Assembly: GCF_019139815.1 (NCBI RefSeq)
Contig: NZ_CP077079.1
Location: 2,728,001 to 2,792,000 of the forward strand
Direction: 5' to 3'
DNA: 64,000 bases
Source: Pseudomonas asgharzadehiana
GTDB lineage: Bacteria; Pseudomonadota; Gammaproteobacteria; Pseudomonadales; Pseudomonadaceae
The notes under the pieces were generated by a model. That model saw only the letters and a list, made by a program, of their open reading frames with translations, did not search any database and had not been told where the DNA came from. The position numbers and the translations under genes were made by a program. Position 1 is the first letter of the stretch. Each line of letters opens with the position of its first letter. This document shows, piece after piece, positions 1-7,880 of the stretch.

Positions 1-614
1 CGGAAGTCGGTTTCGGAGAACGCGGTGACGCAGTCCACGGTCGACTTGAGCGAGGCCAGCATGGCGATCTGCAGGGTCTGGCTCAGGGTGCCTTCAGACA
101 CCACCTGGCCTTTGTTGAGGCCAAAGAACGGGGTGTTGAAGTCTGAGATGAACTGCGCACGGTCCTTGAGCAAACCGTCCTTGATACCCGCGAACACTTC
201 CAGCGGCACGCCTTGGGCGTAATCCGGTTGCTGCCCGAAGATCGGCGTCACCGCGCCCAACAGCACCAGGCCGGCAACACGGGCGCTGCCGTGGCGGGCG
301 ATGTAGCGCGCGACGTCGCCACCGCCCATGGAGAAGCCCACCAGGGTCACGTCCTTGAGGTCCAGGTGTTCGATCAACTGCGCGATATCGTCGGCGAAGG
401 TGTTGTAGTCGTTGCCGGTCCACGGCTGGTCCGAACGGCCAAAACCACGGCGGTCGAACGCGATGGTGCGGTAGCCGCGGCTGCTCAGGTATTCCATCTG
501 GTATTCCCACATGTCGGCATCCAGCGGCCAGCCGTGGCTGAACAGCACGGGCTTGCCGCTGCCCCAGTCCTTGAAGTAGATCTGGGTACCGTCTTTGGCA
601 ACGAATGTGCTCAT
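1..614 (-). CDS. Alpha/beta hydrolase, non-heme chloroperoxidase type (3' end outside window)
   Basis: The visible 204 residues begin MSTFVAKDGTQIYFKDWG and show a typical alpha/beta-hydrolase fold: the oxyanion-side motif SHGWPL (about residue 26), FDRRGFGRSD, and the nucleophile elbow GFSMGGGDV (Ser near residue 96). This combination is that of the cofactor-free haloperoxidase/esterase subfamily (family usually about 270-280 residues, so roughly 70 residues and the catalytic Asp and His lie beyond base 1). The start is supported by AAGGAG about 7 nt upstream. It lies 90 bp downstream of the porin gene on the same strand and could be the last gene of that transcript. The physiological substrate cannot be told; these enzymes are mostly esterases or perhydrolases in vivo. 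Confidence 0.85.
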   Translation of the reverse strand, partial: MSTFVAKDGTQIYFKDWGSGKPVLFSHGWPLDADMWEYQMEYLSSRGYRTIAFDRRGFGRSDQPWTGNDYNTFADDIAQLIEHLDLKDVTLVGFSMGGGDVARYIARHGSARVAGLVLLGAVTPIFGQQPDYAQGVPLEVFAGIKDGLLKDRAQFISDFNTPFFGLNKGQVVSEGTLSQTLQIAMLASLKSTVDCVTAFSETDF

Positions 615-704
615 GCAAAACTCCTTGATAGGGGTGGGTAAAACGCGGGATCACTATGGCCGTTAAACCGGCTTCACGGCTTGTACCGGTGTGCTTGTTT
701 GGGG

Positions 705-2096
705 CTACCAACTGAACTTGAGTTCGACCCCCAGGTAATTACTGTCCGCGCCGCCGGCATCGCGCAGGGTCTGGCCCACCGCGTAGTGCACCGCTTCGAC
801 CGCGCCGGTGAGGTTGGGGGTGAAGCCATAGTCGGTACGCAGTTGCGCGTAGGCCCCGGTCCAGCGATCACCCTGGCCGGCGGTTCCCGCCACCGGCAGG
901 TTGGGCTGGGTGTACACCGCATCATCGGTGGTTTGCCGCCACAACAGGCCGACGGCGGTTTGCACGCTGAGCTTGTCGAGGGGCTTGACGGTGATCGATG
1001 GCTTGACGTGGATCAGGTTGCTGTAGCCGGTGTAGCCCGCCAGGGAAAAGTAATAGCCGTTGGGAAACAGCGGGTTGAAGGTGCCGAGGGTGCCGTCACC
1101 CGCCTTGCGATCGCCCGAGGCGATGTCCAGTTGCAGGCCGATGCGCGGTTTCCAGGCCAGGCTGTCAAAGGTGTAGCCGGTGCGGCTGCCGCCGGCCCAG
1201 GCATGAATGTCCTTGCTGCCCACCGAGCCACTTTGCAGCATCGCTTCGATGTCCCAGTCGAACCCCATGGCCGCGCCGCCCAGGCGCGCATCGAACAGGT
1301 GGCGGGTCTCGTCACCGTCGGCATCCAGGTAATGCGCGGCGCTGCGTTCATACACGCCGTAGTAGGCCGACAGCTCGTTCTTGCCACCCACCAGCCGCTC
1401 GACGCGCACCATGTGAAAGCGCGCGTCGCTGTTGGACTTGTCGTCGAAATGTCGACCGTCCTGGTACTGCACCGGCTGGCTGGCGATGCCGATAAAGCGC
1501 CAGTGGGTGGTCTCCCAGTCGGCCCACAGCGCATCGAACGACTGCCGCACATTCGGGCCGTCCCGCGAGGAGATAAAGCGCTGCAAGTCGAAGGCAAAGT
1601 CCTGGCGCCCGGCTCGCGCCTTGAACGTGCCGCTGTCGAAGGTGTTGACGTACTCGGCAAAGGCCAGGCGCAAATCGACGCGGTTCTGGTCGGCGCCACC
1701 GACGGTGGTCTTGTCGTACGCCCGCACATCTTCCAGCTGGGTAAATACCCGCCAGTGTTCGTTCAGATGCAGGTCGGCGTGTACCTGCAAGCGCTGGATC
1801 AGGTAGCGATCACGCTGCACATTCTTCACGCCGAAGCCACTGGCGTCGTTCATCTCGAAGCGCTCGCGCAAGGTCGCCCCGAGCGACAGGTAGCTGTACG
1901 GGTTGGCGCCTGACAACGGGATGTACTTGAGGTTGTCCAGCGCTTGCGTGCGCAGCGCCGGGTTCTGCAGTACGGACCAGTCTTCCTGCCAGCGATTGGC
2001 CTTGATGGCCGGCCGCGTCGGTTGCTCGTCGGCGTGGACGCTGCCGGCGAGCAGCGGCCACAGCACGGCCAGGCTCCAGCCTGTACGACGCTTCAT
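705..2096 (-). CDS. Alginate-export (AlgE-like) family outer-membrane porin
   Basis: 463 residues with a Sec signal peptide (MKRRTGWSLAVLWPLLAGSVHA) and a body of alternating amphipathic strands ending in Phe-Ser-Trp, as expected for an outer-membrane beta-barrel. The segments RLQVHADLHLNEHWRVFTQLED and AGRQDFAF are characteristic of the alginate_exp family, which besides AlgE includes many Pseudomonas channels for small organic substrates. Its start overlaps the stop of the upstream VOC-protein gene by 4 bp (ATGA), so the two are translationally coupled. No alginate genes are near, so the name describes the family and not the substrate. Confidence 0.8.
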   Translation of the reverse strand: MKRRTGWSLAVLWPLLAGSVHADEQPTRPAIKANRWQEDWSVLQNPALRTQALDNLKYIPLSGANPYSYLSLGATLRERFEMNDASGFGVKNVQRDRYLIQRLQVHADLHLNEHWRVFTQLEDVRAYDKTTVGGADQNRVDLRLAFAEYVNTFDSGTFKARAGRQDFAFDLQRFISSRDGPNVRQSFDALWADWETTHWRFIGIASQPVQYQDGRHFDDKSNSDARFHMVRVERLVGGKNELSAYYGVYERSAAHYLDADGDETRHLFDARLGGAAMGFDWDIEAMLQSGSVGSKDIHAWAGGSRTGYTFDSLAWKPRIGLQLDIASGDRKAGDGTLGTFNPLFPNGYYFSLAGYTGYSNLIHVKPSITVKPLDKLSVQTAVGLLWRQTTDDAVYTQPNLPVAGTAGQGDRWTGAYAQLRTDYGFTPNLTGAVEAVHYAVGQTLRDAGGADSNYLGVELKFSW

Positions 2097-2995
2097 TTTG
2101 CGGCGTTGAGTTGGTGAATTTCCGCGACGTAGCCGCCGGGGAATTCGACCAGCGCGCTGCGACGACCTTTGCTGTCGAACGCCGGCACCACCACTTTGGC
2201 ACCGGAGCCGGTGGCTTTGCCCAGCGTGGCGCTCAGGTCGGCCACCTGGTAGCCGGTGGTTTCGTGGCCGAAGGGGTAGGGCAGTTGGCCGTTGGTTACC
2301 AGCACCGCCATGCGCCCGAACGGCGACTCGATATCGACACGCCGGTAGGTGCCGCTGGCTTGGCCTACATCGATGCCCGGCGCGTGCTGGTCATCGGCCA
2401 GTATTTTGCCGTGGGAGAAGCCCACGAACCCTTTGATAAAGGCGTCGGCCCGCTCGGCGCTGAGGTACACGCGGTTTTCCGGTACGGTCTGGAAGGCGGC
2501 ATAGTCCGGGGTCTTGGTGTGCCAGTAGAGCTGCATGTTGACGCCGCCCGGCCATTGCACCACCGCGTCGCGCCCGATGGGGTCCGGGAAATCGCTGACG
2601 ATCACCGCCGCGCCGTTGTCGCGGGCGGCCTTGAGCGCGACGTCCATGTCCTTGACCAGATAGCCGTTGCGCTCCTGGCCAAACGGGTGCGGGATCGGTG
2701 TGGTAAAGCCGAACAGCGATACCGTGCCCGCCGGCGTCTGCAGCAGTTGCGAGGTGGTGCTGCTCGGCACCGGCAGCACATTCACCACCACCTGGGCGGT
2801 GCTCTTGCCGCCGAAGGTGGCCAGGAAGCTTTGGGCGAAACGGTCCACATCCGCCGGGGCGACATACACATGGCTGGTGTCATATTGCGGCGCCACGGCC
2901 ACGCTCGGGGTTGCCGCGAAGGCATTGCCCATCATTGCGCTCGCCAGCAGCGTCAATGCCACGGTTACTTTGATTGCTTTGTTACGCATGCCCAT
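2093..2995 (-). CDS. Exported tandem VOC (glyoxalase/bleomycin-resistance fold) protein
   Basis: 300 residues with a clear Sec signal peptide (hydrophobic to AFAA about residue 28). Two homologous halves follow, each carrying a VOC-like stretch: PFGQERNGYLVKDMDVALKAA in the first and PFGHETTGYQVADLSATLGKA in the second, each followed by a 'VV..F.D..GR.A.V..PGG' strand pair (DPIGRDAVVQWPGG and DSKGRRSALVEFPGG). This internal duplication is the usual VOC metal-site architecture, but export to the periplasm is unusual for the family. The function is unknown; coupling to a porin gene suggests a periplasmic role in handling an imported small molecule. Confidence 0.75.
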   Translation of the reverse strand: MGMRNKAIKVTVALTLLASAMMGNAFAATPSVAVAPQYDTSHVYVAPADVDRFAQSFLATFGGKSTAQVVVNVLPVPSSTTSQLLQTPAGTVSLFGFTTPIPHPFGQERNGYLVKDMDVALKAARDNGAAVIVSDFPDPIGRDAVVQWPGGVNMQLYWHTKTPDYAAFQTVPENRVYLSAERADAFIKGFVGFSHGKILADDQHAPGIDVGQASGTYRRVDIESPFGRMAVLVTNGQLPYPFGHETTGYQVADLSATLGKATGSGAKVVVPAFDSKGRRSALVEFPGGYVAEIHQLNAAK

Positions 2996-3107
2996 TCTCC
3001 AGCGCTTCTACGGGATAGAAAGCCGTGAGGTTAGGGGCAGGGGCGCGGGGGGAATTGTATGGACGTGCTTGGTTGAACGTTTCAGCGTCTACGCGCGTCG
3101 ATTGGCC

Positions 3108-3419
3108 TTACGGCCGTTGTGGTTTGACGGATGTTCCAAACGTATTACCCATGCGCACTCCCGTCGCCGCCGGGGTCGACAAGCCCAGCGCATTCGGCGT
3201 TCGTTTCTGGACCGAAAGCTGCTGCGCCTCGCGGTTCTTTTGCGCGGCCTTGGCCGCGTTCGTGTCATTGCCCATCTGCTGGCCCAGGCAGCCATAGTCG
3301 GGCGCCTTGTACCCATCCACCGTGACCTCGGTGCAACCGCCCGCAGCGTTGTCGGCCTGGGCAAGCACGGGCACGGCGGTATACAGCAACACACTGGCAA
3401 GCAACGGGAGCAGCTTCAT
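3108..3419 (-). CDS. Small exported protein of unknown function
   Basis: 103 residues: a signal peptide (MKLLPLLASVLLYTAVPVLA) followed by a short mature protein with two cysteines (GGCTEV and DYGCLGQQ, 15 residues apart) that could form a disulfide, then a low-complexity Gln/Ala/Asn-rich tail. Two adjacent ATGs exist (3422 and 3419); AGGAGG has a 5-nt spacing to the second, so 3419 is chosen. It is transcribed divergently from the vreA-like gene. I do not recognise the family. Confidence 0.6.
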   Translation of the reverse strand: MKLLPLLASVLLYTAVPVLAQADNAAGGCTEVTVDGYKAPDYGCLGQQMGNDTNAAKAAQKNREAQQLSVQKRTPNALGLSTPAATGVRMGNTFGTSVKPQRP

Positions 3420-3572
3420 CATGGCCTCCTGGCGGGCCGCGGGAGTGGGCCGGTAAGGCTGCAAAGTGTAGTGCAGCGGGCTGCTCGTCACCGTGATGTT
3501 TTTTTTGCTATCACCGTAACATCAGGTTCATAAACGGGCCTCAGGATGACGGTTTTCTAGGGTGCGTCGGCC

Positions 3573-4280
3573 GTGCAGCGATGCGGAGCAGGGGGTGAAC
3601 AGGGAGCCTGTCGGCGCGCCGTATGCGCCCTGGGCTTGCTGTTGCTGCTGATCGGCGGTCGCCTGGCGCAGGCAGAAGCACCGCTGTTGCTGCTGAACCT
3701 GCCGGCGCAAGACCTGGAGCCTGCACTGCAAGCGTATAGCCGCGCCACCGGCATGGCCGTGCTGGTAGACCGCGAGCTGACGCGGGGCCGGCGCGCCATC
3801 GGGGTGCGCGGGCGCTTTACGGCGCAGGAGGCTCTGGCGATGTTGCTGACAGGAAGCGGCCTGATGGCACGTTATGCACGCGGCGATGCGTTTACCTTGC
3901 AGTTGCCCGAGGTCAGCCAGCCGCCGCCGGCCCATGGCGTGGCGGCGCGCAATGCCGCGCGGATCAATAACAGCTATGCCACGGCCTTGCAGCAGGCCAT
4001 CGAAACCAGCCTGTGCCGGTCGCCCCTCACGCGCCCCGGCAGTTTTCGCGCGCTGGTGCAGGTGTGGGTCAACCGTGAGGGGCTGATCGAACACAGCCGG
4101 CTGGTCAGCTCCACCGGCGACGAACAACGCGATGAAGCACTGGTACGCAGCCTGGGCACTGCACGGGTGGAGCGCCCGGCGCCCAGTTCATTGCGCCAAC
4201 CGGTGACTTTACTTTTGATGCCCGACACAACAGGAACGCGCATGGAATGCACAGCAGCAAAAGGAGCCTGGGGCGGATGA
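3573..4280 (+). CDS. vreA: VreA-like cell-surface-signalling protein: STN domain without receptor barrel
   Basis: 235 residues: a signal peptide ending at AQAEA (about residue 36), a secretin/TonB short N-terminal (STN) domain (about 38-110, core PAQDLEPALQAYSRATGMAV), then a TonB C-terminal-like domain (about 130-220, FRALVQVWVNREGLIEHSRL). In ordinary FecI/FecR systems the STN domain is part of a TonB-dependent receptor; here the barrel is missing, as in P. aeruginosa VreA. GTG at 3573 is the first possible start after an in-frame stop at 3558. The stop overlaps the sigma-factor start (ATGA), indicating an operon. It is inferred to pass a periplasmic signal to VreR. Confidence 0.8.
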   Translation: MQRCGAGGEQGACRRAVCALGLLLLLIGGRLAQAEAPLLLLNLPAQDLEPALQAYSRATGMAVLVDRELTRGRRAIGVRGRFTAQEALAMLLTGSGLMARYARGDAFTLQLPEVSQPPPAHGVAARNAARINNSYATALQQAIETSLCRSPLTRPGSFRALVQVWVNREGLIEHSRLVSSTGDEQRDEALVRSLGTARVERPAPSSLRQPVTLLLMPDTTGTRMECTAAKGAWGG

Positions 4281-4822
4281 AAAATACCGGGCACAGTACG
4301 ATGGTCAGCTTGTTCCTGGCCTCCTACGAAGACTTCAAGGTCCGTTTGCGCAAGCGCCTGGGCTCGGAGGACCTGGCCAACGACGTGCTGCACGAAACGT
4401 ACCTGCGCGTCGACCGCATGGACATGCCGCCGAACCTCGCGCAACCCAACGCTTACCTGTACCGCATGGCCCTGAACATCGCCGCCGACCGCCGCCAGGC
4501 CGACGCGCGTTTGCTTACCGGCAGCGAGGTGGAAGAGCTGCTGCAAAGTGCCGATGAAGCCCAGGACCCGTCGCGGGTGGTGGGCGGCCAGAAAGAAATC
4601 CAGTCCCTGGTCAAGGCCCTTTACGAACTGCCGGCGCGCCGACGCAAGATCCTCATCGCCGCGCGCCTGGAGGAGGCGCCGCACCTGGAAATCTCCCAGC
4701 GTTTCGGCATTTCCACGCGCATGGTCGAAAAGGAAATCAAGGCCGCCCTGGGCCACTGCGCCAAGCGCCTGGAAAGAAAAGTCATCCAGCGGTTCGGTCC
4801 CGGGGCCGGAAAACCGTCTTAG
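4277..4822 (+). CDS. vreI: ECF sigma factor, FecI-like (VreI)
   Basis: 181 residues with sigma-70 region 2 (DLANDVLHETYLRV, then LYRMALNIAADRRQA) and region 4 (PARRRKILIAARLEEAPHLE followed by ISQRFGISTRMVEKEI helix-turn-helix). The ATG at 4277 sits in an ATGA overlap with the preceding gene and is preferred to an upstream ATG at 4247. By homology with the P. aeruginosa Vre system it redirects RNA polymerase to the hxc/pdt genes when VreR is inactivated, in a phosphate-limitation response. The anti-sigma gene follows after 37 bp. Confidence 0.85.
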   Translation: MKNTGHSTMVSLFLASYEDFKVRLRKRLGSEDLANDVLHETYLRVDRMDMPPNLAQPNAYLYRMALNIAADRRQADARLLTGSEVEELLQSADEAQDPSRVVGGQKEIQSLVKALYELPARRRKILIAARLEEAPHLEISQRFGISTRMVEKEIKAALGHCAKRLERKVIQRFGPGAGKPS

Positions 4823-4859
4823 TGTTGAGTCCCTGATAAAACCGTGAGTACGTGCGCGC

Positions 4860-5786
4860 TTGAACATTTTTAGCTTCTCCATCGCCCGGCAAAACGCCGC
4901 CAGCCCCTTGCACGACGAAGCCCGCGACTGGCTGGTTCTGCTGACCTCGGGCCGCGCCACCGTGGCCGATGCCAAGGCGCTCAAAGCCTGGTGCGCCCAG
5001 AGCCCGGAGCATGCCCAGGCGTTCGAGCGCGCCAAAATGTTGTGGCGGCACGTGGGCGCGGCGGCCGAAACGGCGCAGCGCCCGCGTCAGTTTGGCCGGC
5101 GCGCGTTCCTGGGCGGCGCCATTGCGGCGTCGGCGGCGGTAGTGATGGTGCGGGTCGGCGTGCCGGGTGGTTTTGCCGGGCTCACGGCGGACTATCGCAC
5201 CGAGGTCGGTGAGCAGCGGCATGTGCTGTTGAGCGAGGGTGTGAGCCTGGAGCTCAATACGCAGACGCGCATCAGCCGGGTGGGCCAGGGTATCGAATTG
5301 CTTGAGGGTGAAGTCGAAGTGCTCGCCCAGGCTGTACAGCCGCTCAAGGTCCAGGCCGCCGAGGGCTGGATGAGCGCGGCGCAGGCGCGGTTCAACGTGC
5401 GGCACACCGATCGCACGGTCTGCGTCACCTGTATCGACGGGGCGCTGTCGGTGGACATTGGCGGCCATCGTGTGAACCTGGGCAGTGGCCGGCAATTGAG
5501 CTACGGCGCGGCCGGCATCAGCGAAGTGACGAGCGTGGACACCCAGGCGGTGGTGGCCTGGCGTGAGCAGGTGCTGGTATTCAACAACGCCACGCTGGCG
5601 ACGGTGGTGGATGAAATCAACCGCTACCGGCCGGGAATGCTGGTGCTGCTCAACCAGGAACTGGGCCGGCGCCGGGTGCAGGCGCGGTTCAGTTTGCAGC
5701 AATTGGCGGGGGTGGCGCTGTTGATTCGGGATGCGTATGGGGCCAAATGTACCGAGTTGCCCGGTGGCGTCGTGCTGTTGAGCTAG
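4860..5786 (+). CDS. vreR: FecR-type anti-sigma factor with twin-arginine motif (VreR)
   Basis: 308 residues. The N-terminal cytosolic anti-sigma domain (FecR_N, DEARDWLVLLTSGRAT, about 19-75) is followed by one membrane segment preceded by a twin arginine (FGRRAFLGG, about residue 81), as in FecR-family proteins translocated by Tat. The periplasmic FecR domain spans about 105-230 (YRTEVGEQRHVLLSEGVSLELNTQT), and a C-terminal STN-like/DUF4974 segment (VVDEINRYRPGMLV) closes the protein. The start is TTG at 4860; no in-frame ATG or GTG lies close upstream. It should hold VreI until VreA signals. It converges on hxcW with only 26 bp between. Confidence 0.8.
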   Translation: MNIFSFSIARQNAASPLHDEARDWLVLLTSGRATVADAKALKAWCAQSPEHAQAFERAKMLWRHVGAAAETAQRPRQFGRRAFLGGAIAASAAVVMVRVGVPGGFAGLTADYRTEVGEQRHVLLSEGVSLELNTQTRISRVGQGIELLEGEVEVLAQAVQPLKVQAAEGWMSAAQARFNVRHTDRTVCVTCIDGALSVDIGGHRVNLGSGRQLSYGAAGISEVTSVDTQAVVAWREQVLVFNNATLATVVDEINRYRPGMLVLLNQELGRRRVQARFSLQQLAGVALLIRDAYGAKCTELPGGVVLLS

Positions 5787-5812
5787 CTCAGCGGCAGCTC
5801 AGGCATCAGGCC

Positions 5813-6406
5813 TTATCGCAACGGCCCGATTACCTGCCGATACCGCTCCACCCCTTGCGGCGTCTGGCGCACCAGGTTGATCTCCAGTCCCAGCGGGTCT
5901 TCGCGCCGGTTGCCGCTCAACTGCCGCCACCCCTTGTCCGTTTCCCATACCCGTACCTGCACGTCACTGACCCCGCTCAACACCACCACGCCGTCTTTGG
6001 CCGGCGGCAGCGGGAAGCGATCCCGTGCAGGCGCCGCCGCGCGGTACAGGCTGTCGCCCTTGAGCCACCAGCGCACGCGTTGCAGGCCATCGCCGGCCAC
6101 CGGGGCGCTGCGAATCACGTCCAGGCGAAAGCCTTGGCTGTCGGAACTGCGCACCGTTATGGCCGCGAGCCCGGCGGCCTCGTCCTTGGGCCCGGTCAGC
6201 TCCACGCCGGCGCGCAGGCTGATGTCCCGTTGCATCTGGTTCAACACCCGCAGCAGCGCTTCGGTCTGCTCGGTGCTTGCCTGCACGTGATGGTCGGCAC
6301 GGGTCACGCTGTCGAGACCGCGCCAGGCGATCAGGCTGACCACGGCCATCAGCATGATCGCCACCATCACTTCGATCAGGGTGAAGCCTTGCTGGGGTTT
6401 GTTCAT
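5813..6406 (-). CDS. hxcW: Type II secretion minor pseudopilin, GspJ type (HxcW)
   Basis: 197 residues beginning MNKPQQGFTLIEVMV, a class III prepilin leader cleaved between Gly and Phe with Glu at +5, then a hydrophobic helix and a soluble domain typical of GspJ. The start is set at 6406, where ATG overlaps the TGA of hxcU (ATGA); longer reading upstream has no pilin-like character. The protein should sit at the tip of the pseudopilus with GspH, I and K homologues. No prepilin peptidase gene is in the window, so PilD from elsewhere in the genome must process it. Confidence 0.85.
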   Translation of the reverse strand: MNKPQQGFTLIEVMVAIMLMAVVSLIAWRGLDSVTRADHHVQASTEQTEALLRVLNQMQRDISLRAGVELTGPKDEAAGLAAITVRSSDSQGFRLDVIRSAPVAGDGLQRVRWWLKGDSLYRAAAPARDRFPLPPAKDGVVVLSGVSDVQVRVWETDKGWRQLSGNRREDPLGLEINLVRQTPQGVERYRQVIGPLR

Positions 6407-6855
6407 GGCTGGCTGACCACGCGCATCAAGCCTGCCGCGTCCCGTTGCAGGCTGAGGCTGTGTTGGCCGTCGGACAGCACTAGGCGCAGCGGCGGGTTGA
6501 TCCATTCTGCGTCGAGCACCAGGGTTTGCCGGGGTTCGAGGTTGATTTGCATCGGCGTGCTCTCCCATGCGCGCGGGCGCAGTTGAGCGTCGCCCTGGAA
6601 CCCTTCCATCGCTGTCCCGTCATCGCTGCGGCGGTTGAAGCGAAAGCCCTTGGCGTCGGCGCGCCAGGTGATCGGGCGGCCGTCGGCGCGGGCTTCGGCC
6701 TGGGCCACTTGCAGCAGTTGGCTGAGGCGCTCGGCGTCCTTGCGCAGCAGGTGCAGTGGGTCGGGCTTGATGCTCAGGCTGATGGCGGCACTGGCGATGC
6801 CGATGATCACCAGCACTACCATCAGCTCGATCAAGGTAAAGCCAGTTTGTTTCAT
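6403..6855 (-). CDS. hxcU: Type II secretion minor pseudopilin, GspH type (HxcU)
   Basis: 150 residues with leader MKQTGFTLIELMVVLVIIG: cleavage after Gly5, Glu at +5 of the mature chain, and a hydrophobic N-terminal helix. The length and the weakly conserved beta-rich C-terminus match GspH pseudopilins. It precedes hxcW on the same strand with a 4-bp overlap. The intergenic space to the divergent hxcP gene (6856-6948) must hold promoters for both directions; I see no convincing PHO box in it. Confidence 0.83.
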   Translation of the reverse strand: MKQTGFTLIELMVVLVIIGIASAAISLSIKPDPLHLLRKDAERLSQLLQVAQAEARADGRPITWRADAKGFRFNRRSDDGTAMEGFQGDAQLRPRAWESTPMQINLEPRQTLVLDAEWINPPLRLVLSDGQHSLSLQRDAAGLMRVVSQP

Positions 6856-6948
6856 CGCGGGGCACCTGCTGAACTGGTGAGGTTGTGAAATAAAAACGTG
6901 CGAATTGAGCTGTAGGCTGATGCCACGGACAAACAGGAGGTCCTGCTC

Positions 6949-7380
6949 ATGGCGTTTTCCCTGCGATTTTCAGCGGCACAGGGCGTGCAGGTCGGCGCGC
7001 TGCTCGCGGCCTTGGCCGGCGTGGCGGTATGGGCGCCGCTGCTACTCACCAATGCCCAATCCCATACGCCCCAGGCCACCCCGCAGGCATTGGCGGCACG
7101 CAGCGATAACCCGGCGCTGCAATGGTTTGCCAATGCGCCGACGGCGTTGCAGGTCAAGGTCACCGGCGTGCTGGCCGGGGCGCGCGGCGCGGTGGCGATC
7201 CTCAGCCTCAACGACGGCCCGCCGCGCAGTTTTCTGTTGGGTGAGCGCCTCAGCCCCGGCGTGCGCTTGACCGCCATCGAAGGTGACGCGGTCGAGATTG
7301 AGCGTGGCGGCGAGAAGCTGCGCGTCAACCTCGATAAGCTGCCGGACGCGCCCGCCTTGCCACGGCTCACTCGGCCATGA
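6949..7380 (+). CDS. hxcP: Type II secretion inner-membrane component, GspC type (HxcP)
   Basis: 143 residues: a single N-terminal membrane segment (about 12-33, VQVGALLAALAGVAVWAPLLL) and a small periplasmic homology-region domain (about 65-135, VKVTGVLAGARGAVAILSLN ... LGERLSPGVRLTAIEGDAVEI). Unlike longer GspC proteins it has no PDZ or coiled-coil extension. In type II systems this subunit links the inner-membrane platform to the secretin N-domains. Start supported by AGGAGG about 10 nt upstream. It is transcribed against hxcV and hxcU/W, and its last 14 bp overlap the 3' end of hxcV. Confidence 0.78.
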   Translation: MAFSLRFSAAQGVQVGALLAALAGVAVWAPLLLTNAQSHTPQATPQALAARSDNPALQWFANAPTALQVKVTGVLAGARGAVAILSLNDGPPRSFLLGERLSPGVRLTAIEGDAVEIERGGEKLRVNLDKLPDAPALPRLTRP

Positions 7381-7732
7381 CCTGAGTGGCCAGGCGCGCC
7401 AGGGGCGGTGCTTCGCGGCTGGCATCCAGCACCAGCACCGAAACCTGAAACAGCGGGCCATCGGCGCTGACAGTTTGCTCGCACCGCAGTTTCAAGCGCC
7501 CTTGGTCGCATTCGAAGGTGTGCTTGCCGCTGCGTAGATGGCCCTCCAGACGCACCTGCGCCAGGCGACTCTGCGCCGCCAGCAACGCTATCGATTTGTC
7601 GCGCAACACGCCGTTGCTCTGGGTCATCAACCCGGCCACGCGCACGGCGGCGGCCATGGCCACGGCGATGATCGCCAGCGCCACCAGCACCTCGATCAGG
7701 GTAAATCCTCGCTCGTTGCGGTGGCCGTGCAT
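7367..7732 (-). CDS. hxcV: Type II secretion minor pseudopilin, GspI type (HxcV)
   Basis: 121 residues with prepilin leader MHGHRNERGFTLIEVLVALA (cleavage Gly|Phe, Glu at +5) and the compact domain of GspI pseudopilins (LLAAQSRLAQVRLE). In GspH-I-J-K tips the GspI homologue nucleates the complex. The gene overlaps the 3' end of hxcP tail-to-tail by 14 bp, and the rest of the leftward pseudopilin genes lie beyond hxcP. Confidence 0.83.
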   Translation of the reverse strand: MHGHRNERGFTLIEVLVALAIIAVAMAAAVRVAGLMTQSNGVLRDKSIALLAAQSRLAQVRLEGHLRSGKHTFECDQGRLKLRCEQTVSADGPLFQVSVLVLDASREAPPLARLATQVMAE

Positions 7733-7880
7733 GGCACTCTCAAAACCTGGAAACAGGCCCGCAGACTAGCGCCCTGAGTTGACCGATTGGCGACCGAAAC
7801 TCCCGAGGATTTTCAATACGACTGACATGTGTTCTTGCAACACTGCGCCACGAAATGCACTCAACCCAAGGAATGTCGAG

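Noticed and set aside
3508..3525. Possible PHO box upstream of vreA (CTATCAC-CGTA-ACATCAG)
   Set aside because: The first half is good (6 of 7) but the second matches only 3 of 7, too weak to list as a feature.
3573..4280. VreA read as a truncated TonB-dependent receptor
   Set aside because: The short length is normal for VreA-type proteins, the second domain resembles a TonB C-terminus, and the downstream sequence is an intact operon with an ATGA overlap.
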